DNA of 7,766 nucleotides from Clostridia bacterium (GCA_017529165.1 JAFXNY010000015.1:1-7766); one strand, 5' to 3'; counted from the stretch's first letter, positions 1-6,489 are shown. Notes: a model not told the origin generated them from the letters alone. Numbers and translations: made by a program.

Positions 1-5
1 AAAGC

Positions 6-32
6 GAAAAGTGCCATAAACAGGCACTTTTC
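6..32. terminator. Hairpin, probable terminator of a gene left of the window
   Basis: A 10-bp perfect stem (6-15 with 23-32) encloses a 7-nt loop. The arms are A/T-rich at the base, giving TTTTC after the plus-strand stem and a T-rich run after the minus-strand stem. The U-tract is short, so it could act in either direction, or simply be the first member of the hairpin block to its right. No gene is visible to its left within the window. Confidence 0.45.
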
Positions 33-49
33 AAGGGGCGTGGGTGGTA

Positions 50-199
50 CTGGCGGGAGTGGAGTGCAGTCCGGAAATCTTTTGATTTTCGGCGAGCGGC
101 ACTTCCGTCCAGGAGAGTGTCGACTTTTTCGACACTCTCAATCGAACACTTCGTGTTCGATGAAACTAAATCCACCCACCCGTAAGGGTGGATTTAGTT
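50..199. repeat. Block of consecutive intergenic hairpins (repeat-like, non-coding)
   Basis: Almost every base from 50 to 199 falls in an inverted repeat. The order is: a nested imperfect stem 50-112 (CTGG/CCAG, GGAGTGC/GCACTTCC, CGGAAATC/GATTTTCG around a TTTT loop); an 11-bp stem 113-123/129-139; a 9-bp stem 141-149/153-161 closed by a TTCG-type turn; and a 14-bp stem 164-177/186-199. No credible reading frame with a ribosome binding site crosses it. Such stacked hairpins resemble the interspersed palindromic repeats seen in intergenic regions of many clostridia. That family membership is inference, because no second copy lies in this window. Confidence 0.55.
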
Positions 200-200
200 G

Positions 201-232
201 AAAAAAACACTTGCTTTTGCAAGTGCTTTTTT
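201..232 (-). terminator. Intrinsic terminator of tRNA-Gln
   Basis: A 7-bp G/C-containing stem (208-214 with 219-225) with a TTTT loop is flanked by seven A on the left and six T on the right. Read on the minus strand, the hairpin is followed by seven U, just after the tRNA 3' end. On the plus strand it also has a U-tract, so it would insulate the tRNA from transcription out of the hairpin block. Confidence 0.85.
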
Positions 233-233
233 C

Positions 234-307
234 TGGCTGGGGAATAGGGATTCGAACCCCAACAAACAGAGTCAGAGTCTGTCGTGCTACCGTTACACAA
301 TTCCCCA
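234..307 (-). tRNA. tRNA-Gln (anticodon CUG)
   Basis: The 74-nt minus-strand sequence folds as a complete cloverleaf. The acceptor arm pairs TGGGGAA with TTCCCCA, followed by discriminator G and an encoded CCA end. The T arm carries the canonical GGTTCGAATCC core. The anticodon arm pairs ACAGA with TCTGT around the loop CTCTGAC, which gives anticodon CTG and reads the glutamine codon CAG. The D arm contains the usual AACGGTAGC segment. It has its own promoter upstream and terminator downstream, so it is a single-gene transcription unit. Confidence 0.96.
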
Positions 308-339
308 ATATCTTATTTATTTTTTCGTCAGCAGTAATA

Positions 340-367
340 ATTATACCCAAAAAAACGCATAAGTCAA
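340..367 (-). promoter_or_regulatory. Sigma-A promoter of tRNA-Gln
   Basis: On the minus strand a TTGACT -35 box (362-367) and a consensus TATAAT -10 box (340-345) are separated by 16 bp. Transcription would start near 333, giving a 5' leader of roughly 25 nt before the tRNA. It is divergent from the acpP promoter, and the two do not overlap. Confidence 0.82.
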
Positions 368-405
368 GATTTTTTTGGTATCTTAAAAAATATAGCAAAA
401 AACTA

Positions 406-434
406 TTGACAAAAGTAATTTAAAAACATATTAT
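406..434 (+). promoter_or_regulatory. Sigma-A promoter of acpP
   Basis: A perfect TTGACA -35 box (406-411) is followed by a 17-bp spacer and a TATTAT -10 box (429-434). This places the transcription start near 441 and leaves a leader of about 27 nt. The near-consensus sequence fits a highly expressed housekeeping gene. I see no recognisable FapR-type operator in or around it. Confidence 0.85.
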
Positions 435-467
435 TTCTATATAAGATTTCTTCGGAGGTAACTCTAC

Positions 468-698
468 ATGGTATTTGAAAGTATTAAAACAATTTTAAGT
501 GCACAGCTTGAAGTAAACCCTGATATCATCACTATGGAAACAAACATTGCTGATGAACTCGGAGCGGACAGTTTGGATGTTGTTGAGCTTCTTATGTCTA
601 TCGAAGAGGAGTTTGGCGTTGAGATTCCCGATGAAAAAATCGAGGATCTTAAAACTGTAGGCAGCGTTGTTGATTACATTCAGGATAATATGGAATAA
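468..698 (+). CDS. acpP: Acyl carrier protein (fatty acid synthesis type)
   Basis: This 76-residue acidic protein is the cytosolic carrier that holds growing acyl chains on 4'-phosphopantetheine during type II fatty acid synthesis. The attachment motif GADSLD lies at residues 32-37, with Ser35 as the modified serine. The following helix-II segment (VVELLMSIEEEFGVEIPDE) is classic AcpP, and the length is normal for the family. The ATG start is supported by a CGGAGGT ribosome binding site at 453-459, 8 nt upstream. It is transcribed alone from a strong promoter, away from fabD/fabF/fabG or plsX, the usual partners of acpP. The gene to its right is convergent. A specialised ACP for another pathway is possible, but the sequence looks like the housekeeping form. 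Confidence 0.93.
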   Translation: MVFESIKTILSAQLEVNPDIITMETNIADELGADSLDVVELLMSIEEEFGVEIPDEKIEDLKTVGSVVDYIQDNME

Positions 699-747
699 AA
701 CAAACTCACCAAACTACTTTTAGTAAGTCAAGATAACTAATTGTTGG

Positions 748-756
748 TGATATAAT
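748..756 (+). promoter_or_regulatory. Possible extended -10 element (weak call)
   Basis: TGATATAAT matches the extended -10 pattern (TGN plus TATAAT at 751-756). No good -35 box lies at the expected distance. If active, it would start a transcript near 763 that runs into the inverted repeat at 795-836 and then antisense to the end of ptsI. Chance occurrence in A/T-rich DNA is a real alternative. Confidence 0.25.
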
Positions 757-794
757 GCGGAAAACATTTTTTACAATCTCTTTCTACTTATAAC

Positions 795-836
795 AAATCT
801 CGTCAACTTATAACCGTTCATAAGTTGACGAGATTT
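795..836. terminator. 17-bp inverted repeat between convergent acpP and ptsI
   Basis: A perfect 17-bp stem (795-811 with 820-836) encloses an 8-nt loop between the two converging genes, so it probably serves as a shared terminator or 3' end stabiliser. It lacks a clean U-tract: the plus-strand side continues AATTTGTTT and the minus-strand side GTTATAAG. A classic intrinsic terminator is therefore only partly matched. A smaller GTGCC-GTAA-GGCAC hairpin (847-860) lies between it and the ptsI stop. Confidence 0.5.
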
Positions 837-844
837 AATTTGTT

Positions 845-900
845 TGGTGCCGTAAGGCACACCTATGGTCTGATATCTGACATCTGTTATCCGATATCTG
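845..900. repeat. Repeat-like segment abutting the ptsI 3' end
   Basis: The 8-mer GATATCTG occurs exactly at 872-879 and 893-900, with the one-base variant GACATCTG at 879-886. A small GTGCC/GGCAC hairpin with a GTAA loop follows at 847-860. The words run into the last codons of ptsI (T-D-I-G and stop). The composition differs from the coding region, and the segment looks like an inserted or expanded intergenic repeat. Identity as an interspersed element is inferred, not shown. Confidence 0.4.
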
Positions 901-2506
901 TTTCGCAGATTGTTTTGCGGGTTTGGAGAATTGAAGAGGGAGTTACGGAAAACTCATCAAGCCCCCACTCTAAAAGAAACGGTATTAGCTTTGTGTTTGC
1001 CGCCGCTTCGCCGCACATACCCACAGGTATTCCTGCTTTCTTTGCGTTCTTGATAGTCATTTCTATCGCACGCAAAACGCTCGGCTTGAACGCATCATAA
1101 AGGTGAGCAACCTTAGCGTTACCACGGTCTACCGCCATTGTATAACCTGTAAGGTCGTTTGTGCCGATTGAGAAAAATGCCGCCTCTTTTGCTAAAATAT
1201 CGGATATTATTGCGGCGGACGGTGTTTCCACCATAATGCCCACCGGAACTTCTCGGTACTCTATGCCCTCTGCTGTTAGCTCGGCTTCGCACTCTTTAAT
1301 TAGTTCCTTTGCCGCACGGATTTCTTCTACCTCGGTTACAAGAGGCAACATAATTTTAATGCTACCAAATGCCGCCGCACGAAGAATTGCTCTGAGCTGG
1401 GTTTTGAAAAGCGGTTTATTATCAAGACAATATCTTATCGCTCTATGCCCTAAAAACGGGTTTTCTTCCTTTTCTATAGATAGGTAATCAATCGCCTTAT
1501 CGCCGCCGATATCGAGTGTTCTGATGATGACCTCTTTTTCACCCATTATCTTGGCAACGGTGGAATACGCCTCAAACTGCTCTTCTTCTGTAGGCGCAGA
1601 GGTTCTATCCATAAACAAAAACTCTGTTCTGAAAAGTCCTATACCCTCGCCGCCGTTCTGGAGCACGGTTTCGGCATCGGACGCCTTACCGATATTTCCG
1701 TAAACATACTTCTTTACGCCCTGTTTTGTAACAGTAGGTTTATTAAAATAAACATTCAAGTTTTCTTTTTCTTTAATGTACTCTTTTTGCTTTTGTTCAT
1801 ACTCTTTTACTACTCCCGCATCGGGGCTCACAAATACCTCACCCCTAAAACCGTCAACAATAAGAGTATCACCGTTTATTATAGCGGTTGTAGCCTGAGG
1901 CACCGAAAGCGCCGCAGGTATGCCCATAGCACGGGCAAGGATAGCGCTATGGCTTGTAACCGAGCCTACTTCGGTTACAATAGCTGCAACATTTTCGCGC
2001 TTTATCTGGCTTGTCATAGAGGGTGTAAAATCTTTTGCTATAAGTACGGAGCCTTTTTCTACCTTACTGATGTCAATTTTCTTTACTCCCAAGAGAAGCT
2101 CTAAAAGACTATCCCTTATATCCTTAACATCCGAAGCTCTCTGTCGCATCATATCGTCTTCCATACCGGCAAACATATCATAAAACATTTTTAGTACCGT
2201 GTCTGCCGCCGCTTCGGCTATTTGGCCTGCGTCAATTTGCTCGTTTATACCTGAGAGCATAAACGGGTCATTAAGCATTGTAAGGTGGCCTTCAAGTATT
2301 TCGGCCTCTTTCTCCCCTGCACTGCTTTTAAGTGCTTCTGCCATTTCGGCAGTCTCCTTAATAAACTCGTCAACCGCTCTTTGAAGTCTTGCTTTCTCAG
2401 CTTCGGCACCTGAGTACCTAACAAACGAATAATCGAGGTTTGCGTCTTCTATAATTACAGCTTTGCCCATGCCGTAGCCGTTTGACGCACCTATTCCTTT
2501 TAACAT
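887..2506 (-). CDS. ptsI: PTS Enzyme I (phosphoenolpyruvate-protein phosphotransferase), C-terminally short
   Basis: This soluble enzyme autophosphorylates from PEP and passes the phosphate to HPr. The 539 residues show the N-terminal HPr-binding and swivel region (about 1-225), with the phosphorylated histidine H186 in TSHSAI, and a PEP-binding barrel (about 255-530). The barrel keeps R293 (LFRTEFLF), R329 (RTLDIGGDK), R355 (GHRAIR), E427 (METPS-type motif), N450-D451 (GTNDL), R461 and catalytic C498 (GMCGE). Oddities are GSVTSH in place of the usual GGRTSH, DFTPSMT in place of DLTPSDT, and a C-terminus ending about 30 residues early compared with the usual 570-575. It is the last gene of the fru operon, with AGGAGG (2512-2517) 5 nt before its ATG. 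All catalytic residues are present, so I call it a probable active enzyme. Confidence 0.92.
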   Translation of the reverse strand: MLKGIGASNGYGMGKAVIIEDANLDYSFVRYSGAEAEKARLQRAVDEFIKETAEMAEALKSSAGEKEAEILEGHLTMLNDPFMLSGINEQIDAGQIAEAAADTVLKMFYDMFAGMEDDMMRQRASDVKDIRDSLLELLLGVKKIDISKVEKGSVLIAKDFTPSMTSQIKRENVAAIVTEVGSVTSHSAILARAMGIPAALSVPQATTAIINGDTLIVDGFRGEVFVSPDAGVVKEYEQKQKEYIKEKENLNVYFNKPTVTKQGVKKYVYGNIGKASDAETVLQNGGEGIGLFRTEFLFMDRTSAPTEEEQFEAYSTVAKIMGEKEVIIRTLDIGGDKAIDYLSIEKEENPFLGHRAIRYCLDNKPLFKTQLRAILRAAAFGSIKIMLPLVTEVEEIRAAKELIKECEAELTAEGIEYREVPVGIMVETPSAAIISDILAKEAAFFSIGTNDLTGYTMAVDRGNAKVAHLYDAFKPSVLRAIEMTIKNAKKAGIPVGMCGEAAANTKLIPFLLEWGLDEFSVTPSSILQTRKTICETDIG

Positions 2507-2524
2507 ATCGTCCTCCTGTTTTGG

Positions 2525-2555
2525 CAGGCGGATAACCGCAAAGGTTACCCGCCTG
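2525..2555 (-). promoter_or_regulatory. Intercistronic hairpin between ptsH and ptsI
   Basis: In the 56-nt gap between the two genes, a 13-bp stem (2525-2537 with 2543-2555) closes on a 5-nt loop. On the minus-strand transcript every position pairs, with one G-U wobble. On the plus strand the same position would be an A-C mismatch, which favours a role in the operon mRNA. No U-tract follows, and the ptsI ribosome binding site starts 8 nt downstream. It is more likely an mRNA processing or stability element than a terminator. Confidence 0.6.
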
Positions 2556-2562
2556 TATCGGT

Positions 2563-2829
2563 TTATTCTTCGCCGAAGCCGGACTCTATCATATCCGCCG
2601 CTTCTTTTAGTGCCGCTTCCTCGTTTTCGCCGTTTGCAGTAACGGTGATTTCACTGCCGCACTTAATGCAGGCAGCCATAATCATCATTATACTCTTTGC
2701 GTTTATATCCCTGCCGCCAAACTTAATTGTAACATCACAAGGATATTTCGCCATAGCATTAACAAAGACCTGCGCCGGACGCATATGAAAGCCCATTTTA
2801 TTCTTAATTATAAAATCTTTTGATACCAT
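2563..2829 (-). CDS. ptsH: HPr, phosphocarrier protein of the PTS
   Basis: HPr is the small cytosolic protein that carries phosphate from Enzyme I to sugar-specific EIIA domains. The 88 residues have the standard length and fold pattern. The phosphorylated histidine H15 with R17 lies in GFHMRPA, and the regulatory Ser46 in NAKSIMMIMA is the site used by HPr kinase/phosphorylase in Firmicutes, followed by the GSEITV strand. Met16 replaces the more usual Ala or Thr next to the active histidine. The start is supported by AAGAGGT a few bases upstream. It lies 14 nt after fruA and before ptsI, so all three should share one transcript. Both His15 and Ser46 are kept, so it can serve as the general HPr, with a carbon-catabolite role, rather than as a Crh-like protein. 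Confidence 0.95.
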   Translation of the reverse strand: MVSKDFIIKNKMGFHMRPAQVFVNAMAKYPCDVTIKFGGRDINAKSIMMIMAACIKCGSEITVTANGENEEAALKEAADMIESGFGEE

Positions 2830-2843
2830 TTTTTACCTCTTTT

Positions 2844-4775
2844 TTATGCCTTTTTCTTTTTAAGAAGTGTAAGAACCAGCGCACCTGCAAGCGATCCTGC
2901 AACCAAAGCGCCGATATAGCCGAGCGGATTAGTAACTACCGCAAAGGTGAATATACCGCCGTGCGGAGCCGGACAAGCACAACCGAGAAGTGCGCTTACA
3001 GCACCTGCAACGCCTGCGCCTACCATACAGGAAGGAATTACACGGAGAGGATCGCTCGCCGCATAAGGAATAGCGCCCTCGGTTATAAAGCAAAGTCCCA
3101 TTAAGTAGTTGACAGGGCCGTTCTTGCGCTCTTCAGCAGTCCATCTGCTCTTAGCGAATGTGGTTGAGAGGGCTATTGCTATAGGAGGTACCATACCGCC
3201 TATCATAACAGCTGCCATTATCCATGTGTTACCGTCTGCAATAGCTGCCGTACCGAACACATAAGCCGCTTTATTGAACGGACCTCCCATATCGGTTGCC
3301 ATCATTGCAGCAAGCACTATGCTTAGTAACAGTTTGCTTGTGTTGCCGAGGCTTGAAAGCATATTTGAAAGACCGATGTTAAGATATCCTACTACAGGGT
3401 TTATCCAAATCATAAGAAGACCGATAAGAACTGTGCCGAGTAGCGGATAGATGAATACCGGCTTTATGCCGTCCATAGCCTTTGGCATCCAATTAAATGC
3501 TTTTTTAAGTAAAAGCATTATAAGACCTGCCGCAAAGCCTGCAAAGAGAGCACCTAAGAAACCTGATACAGCGTTGCCGTCTCCGACAAGGTTTTTGCCC
3601 TCAATCAGCGACTTAAATGTAAAGCCGTTAGCCGCTATAAAGCCGCCTACGATACCGGGGAGAAGTCCCGGACGGTCTGCGATAGACATTGCAATATAAC
3701 CGGAGAGTATCGGCAGCATAAACGAAAATGCCGCTTTACCTATCCAGAAAACTATTGCCGCAACCGAGTTTGTGAAACCGAATGTTCCGCCTACATTTGC
3801 GTTACCTGCTATAGTATCGATAAGGAAGCCGAGTGCTATCAGCACGCCGCCGCCTACAACGAAAGGCAACATATGTGATACGCCGTTCATAAGGTGCTTA
3901 TAAACTCTTCTGCCGAAGCTCTCTTGCTCATCAGAATCAGCCGAAGTATCAGCACCGCCCTCTGATTTATATATTGCAACATTACCGGAAAGTGCTTTTT
4001 CAATAAGCTCTTTAGGTTTATTTATGCCGTTTGAAACCGAGGTTTTAAGAACGGGCTTACCGTCAAACCGAGCCATTTCTACATTTCTGTCCACAGCACA
4101 GATTATAGCATCGCACTCGGCGATTTCTTTTTTGGTAAGAACATTTTTTGAGCCGCCCGAGCCGGCTGTTTCAACCTTAATGGTAACGCCCATTTCTTTT
4201 GCGGCTTTTTCGAGTGCCTCAGCCGCCATAAATGTATGTGCGATACCTGTGGGGCATGCCGTAACCGCAAGTATGCGGTAGCTCCCCTCTTTTTTCTCTT
4301 CCTTTTTCTCCTCAGGATACTTTTCTGCCTCTGCGGCATCAATGATTTCTAAGAACTCTTTAGCATCCTTAGCAGAGCGAAGCTTAGCACAAAACCCGGC
4401 GTCCATAAGCATTACCATAAGACGGGAGAGTATTTCTAAATGCTTATCTCCGTCTGTTCCGGCGGCTATCATAAAGAGTATATCGGAAGCCTTGCCGTCC
4501 GGCGCTTCGTAATCTACTCCTGCCGGTACGGTTATTGCCGAAAGTCCGGGGGTTTTAACGCTTTCTGATTTTGCATGGGGAACTGCTATGCCCTCGCCTA
4601 TTGCGGTAGAGCCTTGTGCTTCTCTTTTAAGTATAGCCTCTTTGTAAACCGCAACATCGTTTAGGTTGCCGGCGGTGTTGTGAAGGGATACCAAAAGGTC
4701 AATCGCCTCGTCCTTGTTGCCGACATTTGCGCCAAGGTGAATTGCATCTGTTTTGAGTAAATCTACAATTCTCAT
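2844..4775 (-). CDS. fruA: PTS fructose transporter, EIIABC
   Basis: This membrane permease imports fructose and phosphorylates it to fructose-1-phosphate. The 643 residues run A-B-C. The EIIA domain (about 1-150) has phospho-acceptor H67 in GIAVPHAKSE. A charged Lys/Glu linker (154-164) leads to the EIIB domain (about 166-265) with phospho-Cys C174 in CPTGIAHTFMA. A polar linker (about 270-286) leads to a hydrophobic EIIC domain (about 287-638) with many membrane segments. EIIC carries the family motifs DMGGPFNKAAY, TEGAIPYAASDPLRVIPS (565-582) and PHGG (604-607). Length and order match fructose-family FruA proteins of Firmicutes. ATG is preceded by AGGAGG (4782-4787), and the gap to fruK is 13 nt. 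Mannitol or 2-O-mannosylglycerate relatives share this layout, but the adjacent fruK supports fructose. Confidence 0.93.
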   Translation of the reverse strand: MRIVDLLKTDAIHLGANVGNKDEAIDLLVSLHNTAGNLNDVAVYKEAILKREAQGSTAIGEGIAVPHAKSESVKTPGLSAITVPAGVDYEAPDGKASDILFMIAAGTDGDKHLEILSRLMVMLMDAGFCAKLRSAKDAKEFLEIIDAAEAEKYPEEKKEEKKEGSYRILAVTACPTGIAHTFMAAEALEKAAKEMGVTIKVETAGSGGSKNVLTKKEIAECDAIICAVDRNVEMARFDGKPVLKTSVSNGINKPKELIEKALSGNVAIYKSEGGADTSADSDEQESFGRRVYKHLMNGVSHMLPFVVGGGVLIALGFLIDTIAGNANVGGTFGFTNSVAAIVFWIGKAAFSFMLPILSGYIAMSIADRPGLLPGIVGGFIAANGFTFKSLIEGKNLVGDGNAVSGFLGALFAGFAAGLIMLLLKKAFNWMPKAMDGIKPVFIYPLLGTVLIGLLMIWINPVVGYLNIGLSNMLSSLGNTSKLLLSIVLAAMMATDMGGPFNKAAYVFGTAAIADGNTWIMAAVMIGGMVPPIAIALSTTFAKSRWTAEERKNGPVNYLMGLCFITEGAIPYAASDPLRVIPSCMVGAGVAGAVSALLGCACPAPHGGIFTFAVVTNPLGYIGALVAGSLAGALVLTLLKKKKA

Positions 4776-4788
4776 TTTCTGCCTCCTG

Positions 4789-5700
4789 TTAGTTTATTTT
4801 TAATTTTTGATATGCGCTTTGTATATCTTGAGGCTGTGCTAAGGCTTCGCAGAACGCTGTGGCATTTCCGCACGCCGCACCCAGCCTTAATGCGTGTTTA
4901 TAATCGCCGTTTTCAAGATATCCGGCAAGGAAACCGGCTACCATACTATCCCCACTGCCTACAGTGTTGACTATTTTACCCTCGATAATTCCGATATTTA
5001 ATACCTTACCGTTTTCACAAATGAGCGTGGCACCCTTTGAACCTCTTGATACTAAAACATTTTTGGCTCCCATTTCTTTTAACTTATTGGCATAGGTAAT
5101 TATATCTTCGTCACTTTGAACCTTAACGCCGAAAAGGTCGCCGAGCTCATGATGATTTGGCTTTATTAAAAACGGTTTATATTTAAGAACACTTAAAAGC
5201 AAATCTCCGGTTGTATCAACAACAAAGTTTATGCCTCTGCCTTCAAGACTTGATAACATTCTTTCATATATATCAGACGGCAGGTTTTCCGGTATTGAGC
5301 CGGCAAGCACCAAATAATCGCCCGATTTTATTATACTGAGTGAGGATATAAGCTTTTCTATGTCCTCCTCCTCTATCTCGGGACCTCTTGCATTTATATC
5401 AAGCTCGGTTTCTGATTTTATTTTTACATTTATTCTTGTATCGCCTTTTTTAAGATGTAAAAACGAACAGTCAATACCCTCCGCCTTTAGCATTTCCTCT
5501 AAACGCTTACCTGTAAAGCCGGCTGTAAAGCCCATAGCTTTATTTTCAATGCCCAGCCTTTTAAGCACTACTGACACATTTATTCCTTTTCCGCCGTAGT
5601 GCAGGTCTTCAAAATAGGAACGGTTGATATCATCAAACCGAAGCTTTTTTACCTGCATAACATAATCAAGTGCAGGGTTTAAGGTTACAGTATAAACCAT
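4789..5700 (-). CDS. fruK: 1-phosphofructokinase
   Basis: This cytosolic PfkB-family kinase uses ATP to convert fructose-1-phosphate to fructose-1,6-bisphosphate, feeding PTS-imported fructose into glycolysis. The 303 residues show TLNPALDYVM at the N-terminus, the sugar-binding glycine motif GGKGINVS (36-43), LAGSIP (132-137), KPNHHEL (180-186), and the anion-hole/catalytic motif VGSGDS (247-252) with D251 as the likely base. Most relatives have GAGDS, so the second residue differs slightly. The start ATG overlaps the fruR stop by one base (TAATG), indicating translational coupling. Tagatose-6-phosphate kinases (LacC) are close relatives. The neighbouring fruA and DeoR regulator make 1-phosphofructokinase the better call. 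Confidence 0.93.
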   Translation of the reverse strand: MVYTVTLNPALDYVMQVKKLRFDDINRSYFEDLHYGGKGINVSVVLKRLGIENKAMGFTAGFTGKRLEEMLKAEGIDCSFLHLKKGDTRINVKIKSETELDINARGPEIEEEDIEKLISSLSIIKSGDYLVLAGSIPENLPSDIYERMLSSLEGRGINFVVDTTGDLLLSVLKYKPFLIKPNHHELGDLFGVKVQSDEDIITYANKLKEMGAKNVLVSRGSKGATLICENGKVLNIGIIEGKIVNTVGSGDSMVAGFLAGYLENGDYKHALRLGAACGNATAFCEALAQPQDIQSAYQKLKIN

Positions 5701-6449
5701 TAACTCTTTACCTCCTTGACAATCGTTTTACTCTTTATACTTTCATCAGGGCACTTATCGCATATTATACAAGCCGAATCTACCGGCGCCGCCGTTACAG
5801 CAGAAACCTTGCCGAACTTGCTGCTGTCCGCTAACACAAAAGAGGAAAAGCTATGCTCAATAGCCACTGCTTTTATTATCGCCTCGCTTGTATCGGTAGT
5901 GGTTATTCCCTGCTTCAAGGTTATCCCGTTGGCACCTATAAACGCCTTTGAAAAATTATATTTTTGCAGGTTTTTTGCCGCCGTAGCGCCCACTATTGCC
6001 TCAGTTGTACCTTTAAGCTCACCGCCGAGCACCATAACTCTGCATCCGTTTTTTAAGAGCTCCTGTGCCTGTGCTATGCCGTTTGTTATAAATGTTGCTT
6101 TACTGCCGATAATAAACCTTGTCATTAAAAAGGTTGTGGAGCCGGCGTCTATAAACACATAATCACTGTCGTTTATAAGCGAGGCGGCATATTCCGCCAC
6201 GATAAGCTTTTCTTCATAATACTTTTGTACTTTAACGCTTATAGAATCTTCACGGTTAATAAACTCGAGATTTGGCAGTATTGCGCCGCCGTGAACCTTA
6301 TCGAGCTTGCCGGTCTTGGAGAGCTCGGCTAAATCTCGCCTTATCGTTGATTCGCTGGCGCCCAGCATTTTAGACAGCTCGCTTACGCCTGCCGCACCAT
6401 TTTCGGCTATATATTCGAGTATTTTATTTCTTCGGTCAAATGTTAACAT
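5700..6449 (-). CDS. fruR: DeoR-family transcriptional repressor of the fructose operon
   Basis: From the ATG at 6449 this is a 249-residue cytosolic regulator. The N-terminal winged helix-turn-helix (about 1-60) begins MLTFDRRNKILEYI and contains the DeoR signature VSELSKMLGASESTIRRDL followed by HGGAIL. The C-terminal DeoR sensor domain (about 75-230) has FIDAGSTT, the phosphosugar-binding strand-loop of this family. A longer frame upstream to 6509 would begin with GTG inside the promoter -10 box, so I reject it; the 6449 start also has AAGGA 8 nt upstream. As first gene of the operon it is probably autoregulated through sites around its promoter. The inducer is likely fructose-1-phosphate by analogy with other FruR/DeoR proteins, which is inference. 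Confidence 0.9.
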   Translation of the reverse strand: MLTFDRRNKILEYIAENGAAGVSELSKMLGASESTIRRDLAELSKTGKLDKVHGGAILPNLEFINREDSISVKVQKYYEEKLIVAEYAASLINDSDYVFIDAGSTTFLMTRFIIGSKATFITNGIAQAQELLKNGCRVMVLGGELKGTTEAIVGATAAKNLQKYNFSKAFIGANGITLKQGITTTDTSEAIIKAVAIEHSFSSFVLADSSKFGKVSAVTAAPVDSACIICDKCPDESIKSKTIVKEVKS

Positions 6450-6460
6450 TTTGCTCTTCC

Positions 6461-6480
6461 TTGACTTATTTTGACTGTTT
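6461..6480 (-). promoter_or_regulatory. Putative FruR operator, 5' leader site
   Basis: The plus strand reads TTGAC, 5 bases, TTGACTGTTT: two TTGAC words 10 bp apart. It matches the site at 6608-6627 in 18 of 20 positions. It lies just downstream of the predicted transcription start and touches the fruR ribosome binding site (AAGGAAGAG, 6454-6462). A bound repressor here could block elongation or promoter clearance. Confidence 0.6.
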
Positions 6481-6489
6481 TGCATTAAA

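Noticed and set aside
50..232. CRISPR array
   Set aside because: There are many inverted repeats but no regularly spaced direct repeats with unique spacers.
363..386. Small hairpin AAGAT/ATCTT between the divergent promoters
   Set aside because: A 5-bp A/T-rich stem is within chance expectation and overlaps the tRNA -35 box.
138..398. Open frame of 86 codons on the minus strand
   Set aside because: It runs through the tRNA-Gln gene, its promoter -10 box and the terminator hairpins; no ribosome binding site or protein family is recognisable.
825..1100. Plus-strand open frame over the ptsI 3' end
   Set aside because: It mostly lies antisense to conserved ptsI codons and has no ribosome binding site; it is a shadow frame.
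5716..6162. 148-codon plus-strand frame inside fruR
   Set aside because: It is entirely antisense to the conserved DeoR sensor domain, with no family resemblance or start signal.
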